The position numbers were made by a program, and so were the translations under genes. From contig NZ_NADJ01000026.1 of NCBI RefSeq assembly GCF_002196705.1, positions 62,001-126,000 on the forward strand: DNA of 64,000 nt, written 5' to 3'. The stretch is from Desulfosporosinus sp. FKB (lineage in GTDB: Bacteria > Bacillota > Desulfitobacteriia > Desulfitobacteriales > Desulfitobacteriaceae). Shown piece by piece: positions 35,377 through 43,521 of the stretch (positions within the stretch are counted from its first letter, which is position 1; each line of letters opens with the position of its first letter). The notes beneath the pieces are model-generated. The model worked only from the letters and a program-made list of their open reading frames with translations, was not told the DNA's origin and made no database searches.

Positions 35377-36183
35377 TTAAAGAGTTTCCAGCTTCCGCAG
35401 TTCCTTAAAGTTCGGATCATCGTTGGGAAGCATTTTTCGACCCATGTTTCCGGCCAAGAACCACAGATAATACACTTTAATTGAAGGCGGAGCAACAACA
35501 GGATGATATCCTTTAGGAATAAAAACACTGTCAGTATCTCGGATCAGATAAGCCTCATTTAATTCCCGATCTTCAGTATAGAGCACTTGAATCCCGAAGC
35601 CGCTGTCAGGACTCACCCTGTAATGGTAAATTTCCACAAGTTCAGTTTCCATACCGGGAACATAGGTATCGTGCTTATGAGAGGGGAAACTTGACCAGTT
35701 GCCGGGCGCACTATACGTTTCTCCTACGACGATCCGGCCGACTTTTCCTTCGCCATTGTCTACGATAATATCATGAACCTCCCGCTGCCAATTGGTCTCT
35801 CCTCCACGTTGGTTAACCACAACCTCTTCCGGTTTTACAACAAAGGAAGGATACTTTTCCTCCACTTGAACAAAACAGAGCGCCGCTTCAAAGTTCTCGC
35901 TTTTGGCCTTTACCTGATACTTACTGTCTCGAGGAATGTAAACTGTTGCTGCTCTGCCCGAAAAAACGTCTTTCCGTTCTCCTAAATCTTTATACTCTTG
36001 CTCGTCAACGCGTACAGTCGCTTTTCCGCTTAGAATTACTAAAGCAATCTCAAATCGTCCTGATTCCCCGGTATACTCTTCCTGATCGTTCAGTTTGAGC
36101 AATCCGAAGGACATTAATCCCTCATTGGCAGGAATTACTTCCCGATAGCCGGTATAAGCTTGTCCCTTGTAATGTAAATCCAT
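35377..36183 (-). CDS. iolB: IolB/KduI-family isomerase (5-deoxyglucuronate isomerase-like)
   Basis: A bicupin of 268 residues matching IolB, which isomerises 5-deoxyglucuronate in inositol catabolism; the metal-binding motif SFPSHKHD and the VFIPKGYHPVVAPP segment are clear. In this operon it precedes uxaB, where a uronate isomerase would be expected, and no other inositol genes (iolC, D, E, G) are present. I infer that it may isomerise a hexuronate here, as the related KduI has been reported to do, or that the substrate is a modified uronate. The ATG at 36183 has AAAGGAG in front. Confidence 0.85.
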   Translation of the reverse strand: MDLHYKGQAYTGYREVIPANEGLMSFGLLKLNDQEEYTGESGRFEIALVILSGKATVRVDEQEYKDLGERKDVFSGRAATVYIPRDSKYQVKAKSENFEAALCFVQVEEKYPSFVVKPEEVVVNQRGGETNWQREVHDIIVDNGEGKVGRIVVGETYSAPGNWSSFPSHKHDTYVPGMETELVEIYHYRVSPDSGFGIQVLYTEDRELNEAYLIRDTDSVFIPKGYHPVVAPPSIKVYYLWFLAGNMGRKMLPNDDPNFKELRKLETL

Positions 36184-36313
36184 AATTATCTCTCCTTTAA
36201 AAACAGCAATTTAAAATTTTAGTATTAGAGTGGTTCCCATACCTTGCTTCAATGGGGTAGAGTTCTAAGTCCCAAGAGCAACAGGAAAACAGTCTCTAAA
36301 TCCAGCTCATCCG

Positions 36314-37393
36314 TTATTCAGGAAGTTGAAACGTACCTTCACCGAAAACTATGGTTTTGCCTTCTGCCTGACTTTTATAGGCCAGTTCGATTAAGCGAAT
36401 CGTAATCCACGCTTGTTCAGGTTTAACCTGTAAATTGCTTTTCCCGGTGATTGCTTCATAGACATTTCTGTAATATGCGCGGTAATCCCCAAGCTTAGTT
36501 TCCAACTTTCCAACAAAGTGGGTGCCGGAAATTTCCGTATTGAGTTTTCCCCATAAAGATTCGGGTTCCGCACCCCAATTACTATCTTCTCCCGGCCTTC
36601 GCCCGCCGCGCAGGGCAGCTTCCTGGGGATCTATTCCATATTTTAAGAATGACCCTTTGGTACCATGCAAGAGAAAATGAGGTCCCGGTTCTCGGACCAA
36701 CATACTGGCTTTTAAGGTAACCTTTAAGGAGTTTTGGTAACCTAATTGAATCTCAAAATAATCTTCAATTTCCGTCCCTTCCCTATGCGAACGAATATCC
36801 GCTGTTACACTGAGAGGGATTCCAAATAACATCTGAGCTTGATCCAGCAGATGAGACCCTAAATCATAGACAATGCCGGAGCCGGGAAGAGGCTTTTCTT
36901 TCCAGGTATTGGGGCGCAGAGTTTCTAAATACTTATCGAAATGTGCCTCATATTCTGTCAATCGTCCCAGTATTCCCTGTTCAATTACTTGTCGAACGGT
37001 GAGAAAATCCCCGTCCCAGCGCCGGTTTTGGTAGACACTTAAAATCCGTTTCTTGCTGCGGGCAAGTCGTATTAATGCTGCAGCTTCCTGAGATGTCACG
37101 GAAAAAGGTTTTTCAACCACTACGTGCTTTCCCTGTTCAAGAGCTTGTCTCACATAATTAAAATGTGTCTCATTGGGTGTAGCCACAACGATTAAATCAA
37201 TACTGTCATCTGTGAAAACATCCTCTACATCGTGAACCACTTCAACCCACGGATAATCTTCCTTCGATTTTGAGGTCTTTCGTTCAACAACAGTTTTAAG
37301 CCGAAGCCCGGGAACTGCCGTAATAATTGGGGCATGAAAGGCTTGACCGGCCATACCAAAGCCAATTAAACCCACGTTAAGAATTCTATCCAT
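36314..37393 (-). CDS. Gfo/Idh/MocA-family dehydrogenase (IolW/YvaA-like)
   Basis: An NAD(P)-dependent sugar or inositol dehydrogenase of 359 residues. The Rossmann loop GLIGFGMAGQAFHAP and the EKP motif (KHVVVEKPFSV) are intact, and the catalytic-domain segments GSGIVYDLGSHLLDQA and SVYQNRRWDGDF are close to scyllo-inositol dehydrogenase (NADP) of Bacillus. With IolB beside it, oxidation or reduction of a cyclitol or uronic acid is likely. It ends 11 nt before the M24-like gene's stop-side neighbour and starts the second half of the operon. Confidence 0.85.
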   Translation of the reverse strand: MDRILNVGLIGFGMAGQAFHAPIITAVPGLRLKTVVERKTSKSKEDYPWVEVVHDVEDVFTDDSIDLIVVATPNETHFNYVRQALEQGKHVVVEKPFSVTSQEAAALIRLARSKKRILSVYQNRRWDGDFLTVRQVIEQGILGRLTEYEAHFDKYLETLRPNTWKEKPLPGSGIVYDLGSHLLDQAQMLFGIPLSVTADIRSHREGTEIEDYFEIQLGYQNSLKVTLKASMLVREPGPHFLLHGTKGSFLKYGIDPQEAALRGGRRPGEDSNWGAEPESLWGKLNTEISGTHFVGKLETKLGDYRAYYRNVYEAITGKSNLQVKPEQAWITIRLIELAYKSQAEGKTIVFGEGTFQLPE

Positions 37394-37404
37394 AGTTCAC
37401 CAAC

Positions 37405-38520
37405 TCATCTTTCTAAAATCAGAGGCACCTCAAAGGTCTCCCCTGCAATCTGAACAATCTGCGTCGGAAATTTCCCAGTGGCTGTAAGATTACGCAGCCC
37501 CTCCGACCTCACTAAAATAGTGTCTTCCGCCTTAGCACCCTGAATCGTCGGATTCCAGGCTAAGGCTTGCCCAACGACAATCTGTTCTTTTGAATCCGGG
37601 AGAGCTTTAATTTCTCTTGATTGATAACCTGCTAAACCACCTTGATGGTGACATTTCCATTCCTCAGGATAACCGCTATTAGCATATTCCTCCTGGCCCG
37701 CCCGGAAAGCCTCTCCAAGGGATATTCCCGGCTGAGACTTCGCCCAATAGGCGGCAATCACCCTATTAACTGCCTTCTGCTTTTGGCTAAGCTCAGAAGG
37801 TATAGCTCCAAAATACACCCCTCGAGAAACAGAGGCTACCAATCCCCACCGCCTGGCACCCAGGACAAGCAGACCGTATTTATTGACGGGTTTAAACGTC
37901 GGCAGAGGATGGCGCCGGGAAAGGACACGTTCATCGGCTCCGACTAAACAAACGATGGGCTCCATTCCCCGCTCAAAACAAGCTTTGGCCATCCTGCCGG
38001 CAACCTCCAGCTCTGTTTCCCCGGGGTTAAATTCTCTGGCCACAGATTCCACTGTCTCCGCCGCCATTTGACCCAAGGCTGCATACCTTTCTTGTTCTGC
38101 CTCAGTTAAAGTTTGCCGCAGTTTAGATAAGGGAGAAGCAAGATCTCCTTCTTCAGCTGTCTTCAATCCTTTAAAGCGCTCTGCCAAGCCATCTGCTTTT
38201 TGCTTGTCATCGTGCCAGGGAAAAATGATAGTCTTATCACAGATCTCAGCGGCCCCTTCTTCCTCCCAAAGCCTCTGAACTTCGATATTATTGACAATCA
38301 GTTCAACAGTTTCCCGCCCAATCCAAAGTTGAGCAAGTCCGTCAACTGAGGCAGAATTAACGAAATACCTTCCCCCGGTTAACCAGCTGAGATTAACCTG
38401 AGAAGAAACAAGAAGACCGTCATAGCCTTCTTGAGTTATAAGCGTTCGAATCTGGTTAACCTTCTCCTGGATTTCTTCTCTTGTTACAACCAGTCCCTTA
38501 TAAGTGTAACTATTTGACAT
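37405..38520 (-). CDS. M24 (aminopeptidase P/creatinase-fold) protein lacking the metal-binding Asp residues
   Basis: A protein of 371 residues with the two-domain creatinase/prolidase architecture: N-terminal domain to about 150 and a pita-bread domain after it. In active M24 peptidases two Asp ligands occur in VDxG and SDxTR contexts; here the matching strand reads YGLLVLGARRWGLVASVSR, with both Asp replaced. The later HHQGGLAGYQ and WNPTIQGAKAEDT segments keep only part of the His/Glu set. I infer a non-peptidase, possibly creatinase-like hydrolase or a binding protein. Start ATG at 38520, with a TTG at 38547 as an alternative. It lies between dctM and the Gfo/Idh gene in the uronate operon. 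Confidence 0.75.
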   Translation of the reverse strand: MSNSYTYKGLVVTREEIQEKVNQIRTLITQEGYDGLLVSSQVNLSWLTGGRYFVNSASVDGLAQLWIGRETVELIVNNIEVQRLWEEEGAAEICDKTIIFPWHDDKQKADGLAERFKGLKTAEEGDLASPLSKLRQTLTEAEQERYAALGQMAAETVESVAREFNPGETELEVAGRMAKACFERGMEPIVCLVGADERVLSRRHPLPTFKPVNKYGLLVLGARRWGLVASVSRGVYFGAIPSELSQKQKAVNRVIAAYWAKSQPGISLGEAFRAGQEEYANSGYPEEWKCHHQGGLAGYQSREIKALPDSKEQIVVGQALAWNPTIQGAKAEDTILVRSEGLRNLTATGKFPTQIVQIAGETFEVPLILER

Positions 38521-38565
38521 ACTTATACTACCACCGTTCAATTTCAATCCACGATTTTTATAGTC

Positions 38566-39852
38566 TTAATGAGTCAGGAAATGAGGCAAGGTCATAGATA
38601 CTGCCGGCACATAAGTGAGTAACAGAAGCATTACGATCATAACGCTGAGAAAGGGCAGCATGGCTTTAAAGGCCTTCTCTAAGCTTAGTTCCCCAATGGT
38701 GCAGCCTACAAAAATAGCGCTTCCTACCGGAGGAGTCAGTAATCCGATCCCCAAATTCAGCATAAGCATTACGCCAAATTGAATAGGATCCATGCCATAT
38801 TGCGTAGCAACTGGAAGCAAGATCGGAGTGGCAATCAAAATCAACGGCGCCATATCCATAATCATACCCAGCACCAGCAAGATGACATTCAGTAAAAGAA
38901 GAACAACATATTTGTTACTTGAGATCGAAGTAATAAAGGTCATAACCATGTCCGGTATACGGAGATAAGAAAGAAACCAGGCAAAAGCTGATGATGCAGC
39001 AATTAAAAAGAGGACAACAGCTAATTTACGGAACGTTTCGATTAAAATGTGATTAATGTTTTTAAACGTGACTTCACGAAAAACAACAATTACAAGAATT
39101 AAAGAATAGACGACGGCAATGGCAGCAGACTCATTGGCCGTAAAGACTCCCAGCAAAACACCTGCGACGATGATTAAGGCTGTTGTCAGGCTCAAAATTC
39201 CTTCGATAATAACGCGCATCATTTCATTACGCGGAATACTCTCCCCTTTGGGATAGCGTCGCCGAACAGCAATAATATAACTGGTTACCATAAGAGCAAG
39301 GCCTAAAACAATTCCCGGAACTAAACCCGCTGCAAACAATCCAGCAATGGAAACCCCGCCGGCTGCCAGAGAATAAAGAATAATATTGTGACTTGGGGGC
39401 AGCAAAACCCCTTGAATTGCGCCAGTACATGTAACACTGACGGCATAATCGTTGTCGTAGCCACGCAATCTCATCATGGGGATCATAATACTGCCGATCG
39501 AAGAGGCATCAGCTACAGCAGAACCTGTAATCCCCCCGAAAAACATGGTCGAAAGAACGTTAACAATAGCCAACCCGCCCCGGAAACGACCCACTAAAAG
39601 ATTAGAAAGTTTGATTAGGCGTCGTGAAATCCCGCCTTCGCCCATGATTTCTCCGGCAAAAATGAACAAGGGAATTGCCATCATGGAGAAGGAATTTAAT
39701 CCATTCAGCATCCTCTGTCCAATAACCTCAAGAGGAACATGGAGGTAGATTCCTGTAAGAACTGAAGAAACAGCTAATGCCAAAGCTACCGGAACCCGCA
39801 TTAAGAATAGCAGGAAAAATGAGCCGAGCAAAATCGCAATTCCTAAGGTCAT
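38566..39852 (-). CDS. dctM: TRAP transporter large permease DctM
   Basis: A membrane protein of 428 residues with about twelve transmembrane helices, the channel subunit of a tripartite ATP-independent importer. Typical stretches: NGLNSFSMMAIPLFIFAGEIM, GGITGSAVADASSIGSI and LPPSHNIILYSLAAGG. The start overlaps the dctQ stop by an ATGA. Within the uronate operon it is likely to import a hexuronate or related acid with Na+. Confidence 0.93.
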   Translation of the reverse strand: MTLGIAILLGSFFLLFLMRVPVALALAVSSVLTGIYLHVPLEVIGQRMLNGLNSFSMMAIPLFIFAGEIMGEGGISRRLIKLSNLLVGRFRGGLAIVNVLSTMFFGGITGSAVADASSIGSIMIPMMRLRGYDNDYAVSVTCTGAIQGVLLPPSHNIILYSLAAGGVSIAGLFAAGLVPGIVLGLALMVTSYIIAVRRRYPKGESIPRNEMMRVIIEGILSLTTALIIVAGVLLGVFTANESAAIAVVYSLILVIVVFREVTFKNINHILIETFRKLAVVLFLIAASSAFAWFLSYLRIPDMVMTFITSISSNKYVVLLLLNVILLVLGMIMDMAPLILIATPILLPVATQYGMDPIQFGVMLMLNLGIGLLTPPVGSAIFVGCTIGELSLEKAFKAMLPFLSVMIVMLLLLTYVPAVSMTLPHFLTH

Positions 39853-40364
39853 GATCCTTCCTCCTCACCAATAAGCAACCAATATAATCCGTAAATTACA
39901 ATTAAGATTCCGGTAACAGGGACAATCAGGTACTGTAAACCATTCGGCCAACCGGTTGCCGGCAAAATAGAGCTCCAAGTCAGAGTCGTAAATTTGTAAC
40001 CTTCATAAAATAAGAAAACCCCAAACAAAATAATGATAATATCGTTTAGTAAATCGAGAACTTTGCGAACAGGCTGAGGTAATTTGTCAAACAAAAGCGT
40101 GACACTTAAATGACTTTTGCGGCCAAAACCAGTGGCAATACTTAAGAAACCATAAGCAGTCATAAACAGAAGAGCCACTTCTTCGCTCCAGGCAGGTGTT
40201 TTGTGCAAGACATAACGCCCAAAGACCTGGTAAATTACGATACCGACCATTATGGCCATCATATAAGCGCCGAAGACTTCTACAACGTTTTCCAGGCCAT
40301 GGATTACCTTCCTGACAGAGTGCTTGAACCCATAGCGTTGTTCTTCAGATTCCAGTCGACTCAA
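39849..40364 (-). CDS. dctQ: TRAP transporter small permease DctQ
   Basis: A four-helix membrane protein of 171 residues. The QVFGRYVLHKTPAWSEEVALL segment is the DctQ signature region. A TTG at 40364 with GAAGG eight bases upstream gives the best start; a GTG at 40373 sits too close to the same site. Couples to dctM by a 4-nt overlap. Confidence 0.88.
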   Translation of the reverse strand: MSRLESEEQRYGFKHSVRKVIHGLENVVEVFGAYMMAIMVGIVIYQVFGRYVLHKTPAWSEEVALLFMTAYGFLSIATGFGRKSHLSVTLLFDKLPQPVRKVLDLLNDIIIILFGVFLFYEGYKFTTLTWSSILPATGWPNGLQYLIVPVTGILIVIYGLYWLLIGEEEGS

Positions 40365-40563
40365 TCCAGCCACCTTCTTTCATATCGACGATGTTTCTAT
40401 GGGAATTATTTTTTTGGAAAATATCAATAGTTATTGTAAAATATAACATTTTGCCAAATGAAGAAACCTTGTTCTGTCACCCGAGGGCACAGTTTCTGCA
40501 CTTATTATGCGCGAGCCCAAGCTCCGTCTCCTTATTGCGCTGATGCGTAAAAAATACTCACCG

Positions 40564-40579
40564 TGCCGTTATAACGGCA
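40564..40579. repeat. 16-nt perfect palindrome in dctP-dctQ spacer
   Basis: TGCCGTTATAACGGCA reads the same on both strands. It could be an operator half-way down the operon or the tip of a small hairpin; no associated promoter was found. Confidence 0.6.
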
Positions 40580-40600
40580 GTACAAACGATTTAGATAAAC

Positions 40601-40631
40601 CAGGGTGACCGGTTGACTGCCAGTCACCCTG
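40601..40631 (-). other. hairpin after dctP
   Basis: Perfect 9-nt arms CAGGGTGAC (40601-40609) and GTCACCCTG (40623-40631). It lies 17 nt after the dctP stop with no T-run on the minus strand: probable partial terminator or 3' stabiliser. Confidence 0.65.
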
Positions 40632-40647
40632 CAGATGTCACCTATTA

Positions 40648-41664
40648 TTATTTTGTAGCACGAATCTGATCAATGATAGAGGTATAATCTTTGCCATATT
40701 TATCATAGAGAGGTTGAGCAGCCTTTTGCCATTCGGTGATATCAACTTTAGTTACAACGTTCCCATTGTCCTTAGCTGCTTGAATTGCCTTGTTCTCTAA
40801 ATCAGTCCAAGCTTTACGCTGAACAGCCTGAGAATCTTTTGCTGCTTGAAGAACAATCTTTTGATCATCAGCAGACAACTTATTCCAAGTCGATTGGCTT
40901 GCTAAGAGAATTTCCGGTGTACGGGAGTGCTCATCAAGCGTGAGGTACTTAGCGACTTTATAATGGTTGGTTGAATAATAGCTGGGCCAGTTGTTTTCCG
41001 CACCATCAATGACGCCTGTCTGCAAAGCGCTGTAAACTTCACCATAAGCCATCGGGGTCGGGGAACCGCCAAGAGTCTTAACGAGATCAATAAACATGTC
41101 TGATTGTTGAACCCGAATCTTAAGTCCGGCTAAATCTTGTGGATGAACGACAGGTTTTTTAGAATTGTAAAAATTTCTGGCTCCTGAATCGTAATAGGTC
41201 AGACCGATCATTTTTGAATCTTTGAGCCCCGCCAGCATTTGATCACCAATAGGTCCGTTGAGGACTTTCCACATTTGATCACTGCTGGAGAACAGGTAAG
41301 GTAAGTTAAAAACGTTTAGCTGTTTGTCGAAAGATGCCAATGGGGAAGCATTAATCCGGCCAAAATCGATGGCACCTAATTGCAGTTGTTCAATTGCGGT
41401 TTTTTCGTCACCTAATTGCGCATTAGGATATACAGAAATCGTTATCCGTCCATTTGTCCGTTCCTTTACCAATTTGGCAAACTCGTTATCCCCTACAACT
41501 GTTGGATAATCTGCAGGTTGAATATCTGCTAAACGCAAGGTCATTTTTTGACCGGAAGTACTTCCGCTTTGACTCGGCGTCGTATTTTGGGAAGTACCGC
41601 AGGCTGTTAAGCCCAAAACAAGGGTTGCACTTAGGGCAGCAAGAGCAATTCTTTTCAATTTCAT
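40648..41664 (-). CDS. dctP: TRAP transporter substrate-binding lipoprotein DctP
   Basis: An extracytoplasmic solute receptor of 338 residues with a lipobox GLTAC (Cys22). The segments RLADIQPADYPTVVGDNEFA, LGDEKTAIEQLQLGAID and GVIDGAENNWPSYYS are typical of the DctP family; the Arg that binds the carboxylate is in the LKIRVQQSDMF stretch. First gene of the uronate transport/catabolism block, 170 nt downstream of the ROK regulator gene. Confidence 0.93.
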   Translation of the reverse strand: MKLKRIALAALSATLVLGLTACGTSQNTTPSQSGSTSGQKMTLRLADIQPADYPTVVGDNEFAKLVKERTNGRITISVYPNAQLGDEKTAIEQLQLGAIDFGRINASPLASFDKQLNVFNLPYLFSSSDQMWKVLNGPIGDQMLAGLKDSKMIGLTYYDSGARNFYNSKKPVVHPQDLAGLKIRVQQSDMFIDLVKTLGGSPTPMAYGEVYSALQTGVIDGAENNWPSYYSTNHYKVAKYLTLDEHSRTPEILLASQSTWNKLSADDQKIVLQAAKDSQAVQRKAWTDLENKAIQAAKDNGNVVTKVDITEWQKAAQPLYDKYGKDYTSIIDQIRATK

Positions 41665-41777
41665 TTAACTATTTCCTCCTCCAATTGCTTAAAGATTCTG
41701 TTTTTAAAAAGCGCCAAAAGATATTTTTATTTTTACGAATCACACCCTTTCGTTATTCATATTGCCACATTGATTGA

Positions 41778-41809
41778 TTGCTAATAAAATAGTGCATTTT
41801 TATTAGCAA
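41778..41809. promoter_or_regulatory. predicted ROK repressor operator upstream of dctP
   Basis: Perfect 12-nt arms TTGCTAATAAAA (41778-41789) and TTTTATTAGCAA (41798-41809) with an 8-nt centre, between the ROK gene and dctP. The right part on the minus strand overlaps a possible promoter (TTAGCA, 17 nt, TATGAA). No T-run follows, so it is not a terminator of the ROK gene. Size and A/T-rich arms suit a NagC/XylR-like dimer. Confidence 0.6.
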
Positions 41810-41834
41810 CATATTAAATAAGGAACATCTATTT

Positions 41835-43076
41835 TCAAATAACAGTCATGGAATAAATGTTCTCCGTTCTGTCATTTGAAAAAAGCTTTTTAATGCCCAC
41901 CAAGCAGGCGCCGTAGAATGCTGCTTGGCGGCCGATGAGAGAGATTTCTACTCTTGTATTCTTGGAAATCTCAGGAAAGGCATGGGCATGCATACTTTCG
42001 ATGAGTGGTTCCATGAGAACTGACCCTGCTCCGGCCAGAATGCCCCCAAGGACTACCATTTCCGGATTATAAAAATTAATGAGGTTGGCGACACCCGTTC
42101 CCATATACCAACCGGCTTGTTTGATGAGTTCCCAGGCATAGGAATTGACATCTGAAGCACAGGTTATAATATCTTCAATGGTAACCTGCCCTTTGCTTTC
42201 CCAGATTTGCTTTAACGAATCTGAGATCGAACATAAAGGCAGTTCATTATTCGCTTTACGAACCAATGCCGGAACAGCGTAGAGACTTTCCAGGCACCCT
42301 TTGTTGCCACAGTTACAGAGAGGACCGTTTTCAACGATAACAACATGTCCCATCTCTCCGGCATAACCTCTTGAGCCATAAAGAATTCGGTCGTCCATAA
42401 TAACTCCGGCACTTAAGCCTTCACCTAAATTGACATAGGCCAAATCTTTAACATGCTTGCCTTGCCCCAAAGTGTATTCCGCCAAGGCAGCGGCGTTAGA
42501 ATTGTGTTCTATAAAAAAGGGCACAGATATAACGTCTTGCAGCCAATCTCGAATAGGAGCATTGCGCCAACCCTCTCCAAGATTTGGAGAGTGCTTAATA
42601 GAATTGTTTTTACGGTCATATAAACCCGGGAGTGCAAAGCCAGCCCCCATGATTTTTTTCGCAGGGATCTCCGTTTCATTAATGAGCCTATCGATACAAT
42701 TTTTAAGGGCAAGAAGTCCCTCTTGAGGATTTGACATATTAATTGAAGCTTCAATGATTTTGATTGGTTTAGCTTGTAGGTCGACAATTCCCAGAGTTGT
42801 TCTATTTCTGGTAATCTCCACTCCAATAACATATCCCGCTTCAGGATTGAATTTGAGTTTAATTGGGCGCCGACCCCCGCTGGACTCTCCGGGTCCAAGT
42901 TCGATAACATTTCCCATTTGGACAAGTTCTCTGACAATACCCGTGATTGCTGCCGGGGTAAGTCCAGTTAGCTTGGCCAACTCTTGCCGAGACATTTCTT
43001 GATTTTCCCGGATTAAATTTAAAACCTTAAGACGATTCAGGGTTTTTAGATAGTCAAGATTGGCTACGTCTTTCAT
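41835..43076 (-). CDS. ROK-family transcriptional repressor
   Basis: A protein of 413 residues of the XylR/NagC type. N-terminal winged helix (residues about 10-75; HTH text MSRQELAKLTGLTPAAITGI) joined to a ROK sugar-kinase-like domain with the zinc motif CNCGNKGCLE and the GEMGH segment. The ATP phosphate loop is only partly kept, as in regulators. It lies just upstream of dctP and in the same direction, with a large palindrome in the gap, so it very likely represses the uronate operon and responds to a sugar acid. The ATG at 43076 has a GGGGGAG site. Confidence 0.9.
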   Translation of the reverse strand: MKDVANLDYLKTLNRLKVLNLIRENQEMSRQELAKLTGLTPAAITGIVRELVQMGNVIELGPGESSGGRRPIKLKFNPEAGYVIGVEITRNRTTLGIVDLQAKPIKIIEASINMSNPQEGLLALKNCIDRLINETEIPAKKIMGAGFALPGLYDRKNNSIKHSPNLGEGWRNAPIRDWLQDVISVPFFIEHNSNAAALAEYTLGQGKHVKDLAYVNLGEGLSAGVIMDDRILYGSRGYAGEMGHVVIVENGPLCNCGNKGCLESLYAVPALVRKANNELPLCSISDSLKQIWESKGQVTIEDIITCASDVNSYAWELIKQAGWYMGTGVANLINFYNPEMVVLGGILAGAGSVLMEPLIESMHAHAFPEISKNTRVEISLIGRQAAFYGACLVGIKKLFSNDRTENIYSMTVI

Positions 43077-43140
43077 GGCTCCCCCGTCCTTATTTAACAG
43101 TGTTTATCATTATAAGTGAATTTATGTCATTTTAGTGTGA

Positions 43141-43169
43141 ATTATACCCTATATTAGCGAAAGAGTCCA
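43141..43169 (-). promoter_or_regulatory. predicted promoter of the ROK regulator gene
   Basis: Minus-strand TGGACT (43164-43169), 17-nt spacer, TATAAT (43141-43146). A second TATAAT without a good -35 lies at 43109-43114. Confidence 0.6.
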
Positions 43170-43361
43170 CAAACTTAATTAACTCTGTTAACTATGTAAT
43201 TATTCGACATTGCTCCAAAAAATCCTTTTTTAAAAAGTTTCGATTAAGTAAATATTTTTAAGAATTCTCTGGTATCTTCTGCCTTTTTTAAAACCTCACC
43301 CAATGTTCATCAAGTACTTGCCAATCAGTAAACACTGCTCACGAAATGTATACAATGTTTT

Positions 43362-43386
43362 TTGCGAAAGTATCTAGACTTCGCAA
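43362..43386. promoter_or_regulatory. inverted repeat across the -35 box (possible operator)
   Basis: TTGCGAA (43362-43368) and TTCGCAA (43380-43386), 7-nt exact arms, spanning the -35 hexamer of the amt-block promoter: a position suited to a repressor. Confidence 0.5.
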
Positions 43387-43403
43387 CAATTACTCCGTAT
43401 AAT
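43375..43403 (+). promoter_or_regulatory. predicted promoter of the amt block
   Basis: TAGACT (43375-43380), 17-nt spacer, consensus TATAAT (43398-43403). The predicted start near 43410 lies almost at the base of the first hairpin. Confidence 0.65.
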
Positions 43404-43417
43404 AACCGTAATGAGCA

Positions 43418-43450
43418 AAGGCGCTCTCGAATGACTTTCGAGAGCGCCTT
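43418..43450 (+). terminator. leader terminator in front of the amt block
   Basis: Perfect 14-nt arms AAGGCGCTCTCGAA (43418-43431) and TTCGAGAGCGCCTT (43437-43450), then TTATTTATTT. It stands about 15 nt after the promoter's -10 box and 70 nt before the first gene, so most transcripts should stop here unless something prevents it. Confidence 0.85.
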
Positions 43451-43467
43451 TTATTTATTTCAAGCAA

Positions 43468-43497
43468 AGACGCTTGGGCAATGATGTCCGAGCGTCT
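43468..43497 (+). other. second leader hairpin before the amt block
   Basis: Arms AGACGCTTGG (43468-43477) and CCGAGCGTCT (43488-43497) pair with one wobble, followed by CTTCTATTTT and then directly by the AAGGAGGTGATT ribosome binding site. It may be a second terminator or a 5' stabiliser. Confidence 0.6.
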
Positions 43498-43521
43498 CTT
43501 CTATTTTAAGGAGGTGATTCC

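Larger units (their letters stand above)
40374..40647. other. 274-nt spacer between dctP and dctQ with two symmetric elements
   Basis: No gene. It holds the hairpin 40601-40631 close to the dctP stop and the 16-nt palindrome 40564-40579. The usual dctP-dctQ gap is shorter, so the spacer may set the ratio of binding protein to membrane subunits. Confidence 0.5.
43077..43521. other. 445-nt divergent regulatory region ROK/amt
   Basis: No gene. The left part carries the ROK promoter on the minus strand; the middle (43180-43350) is A/T-rich with no clear signal; the right part has the plus-strand promoter of the ammonium block overlapped by an inverted repeat, followed by two hairpins before the first gene. 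Confidence 0.6.
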
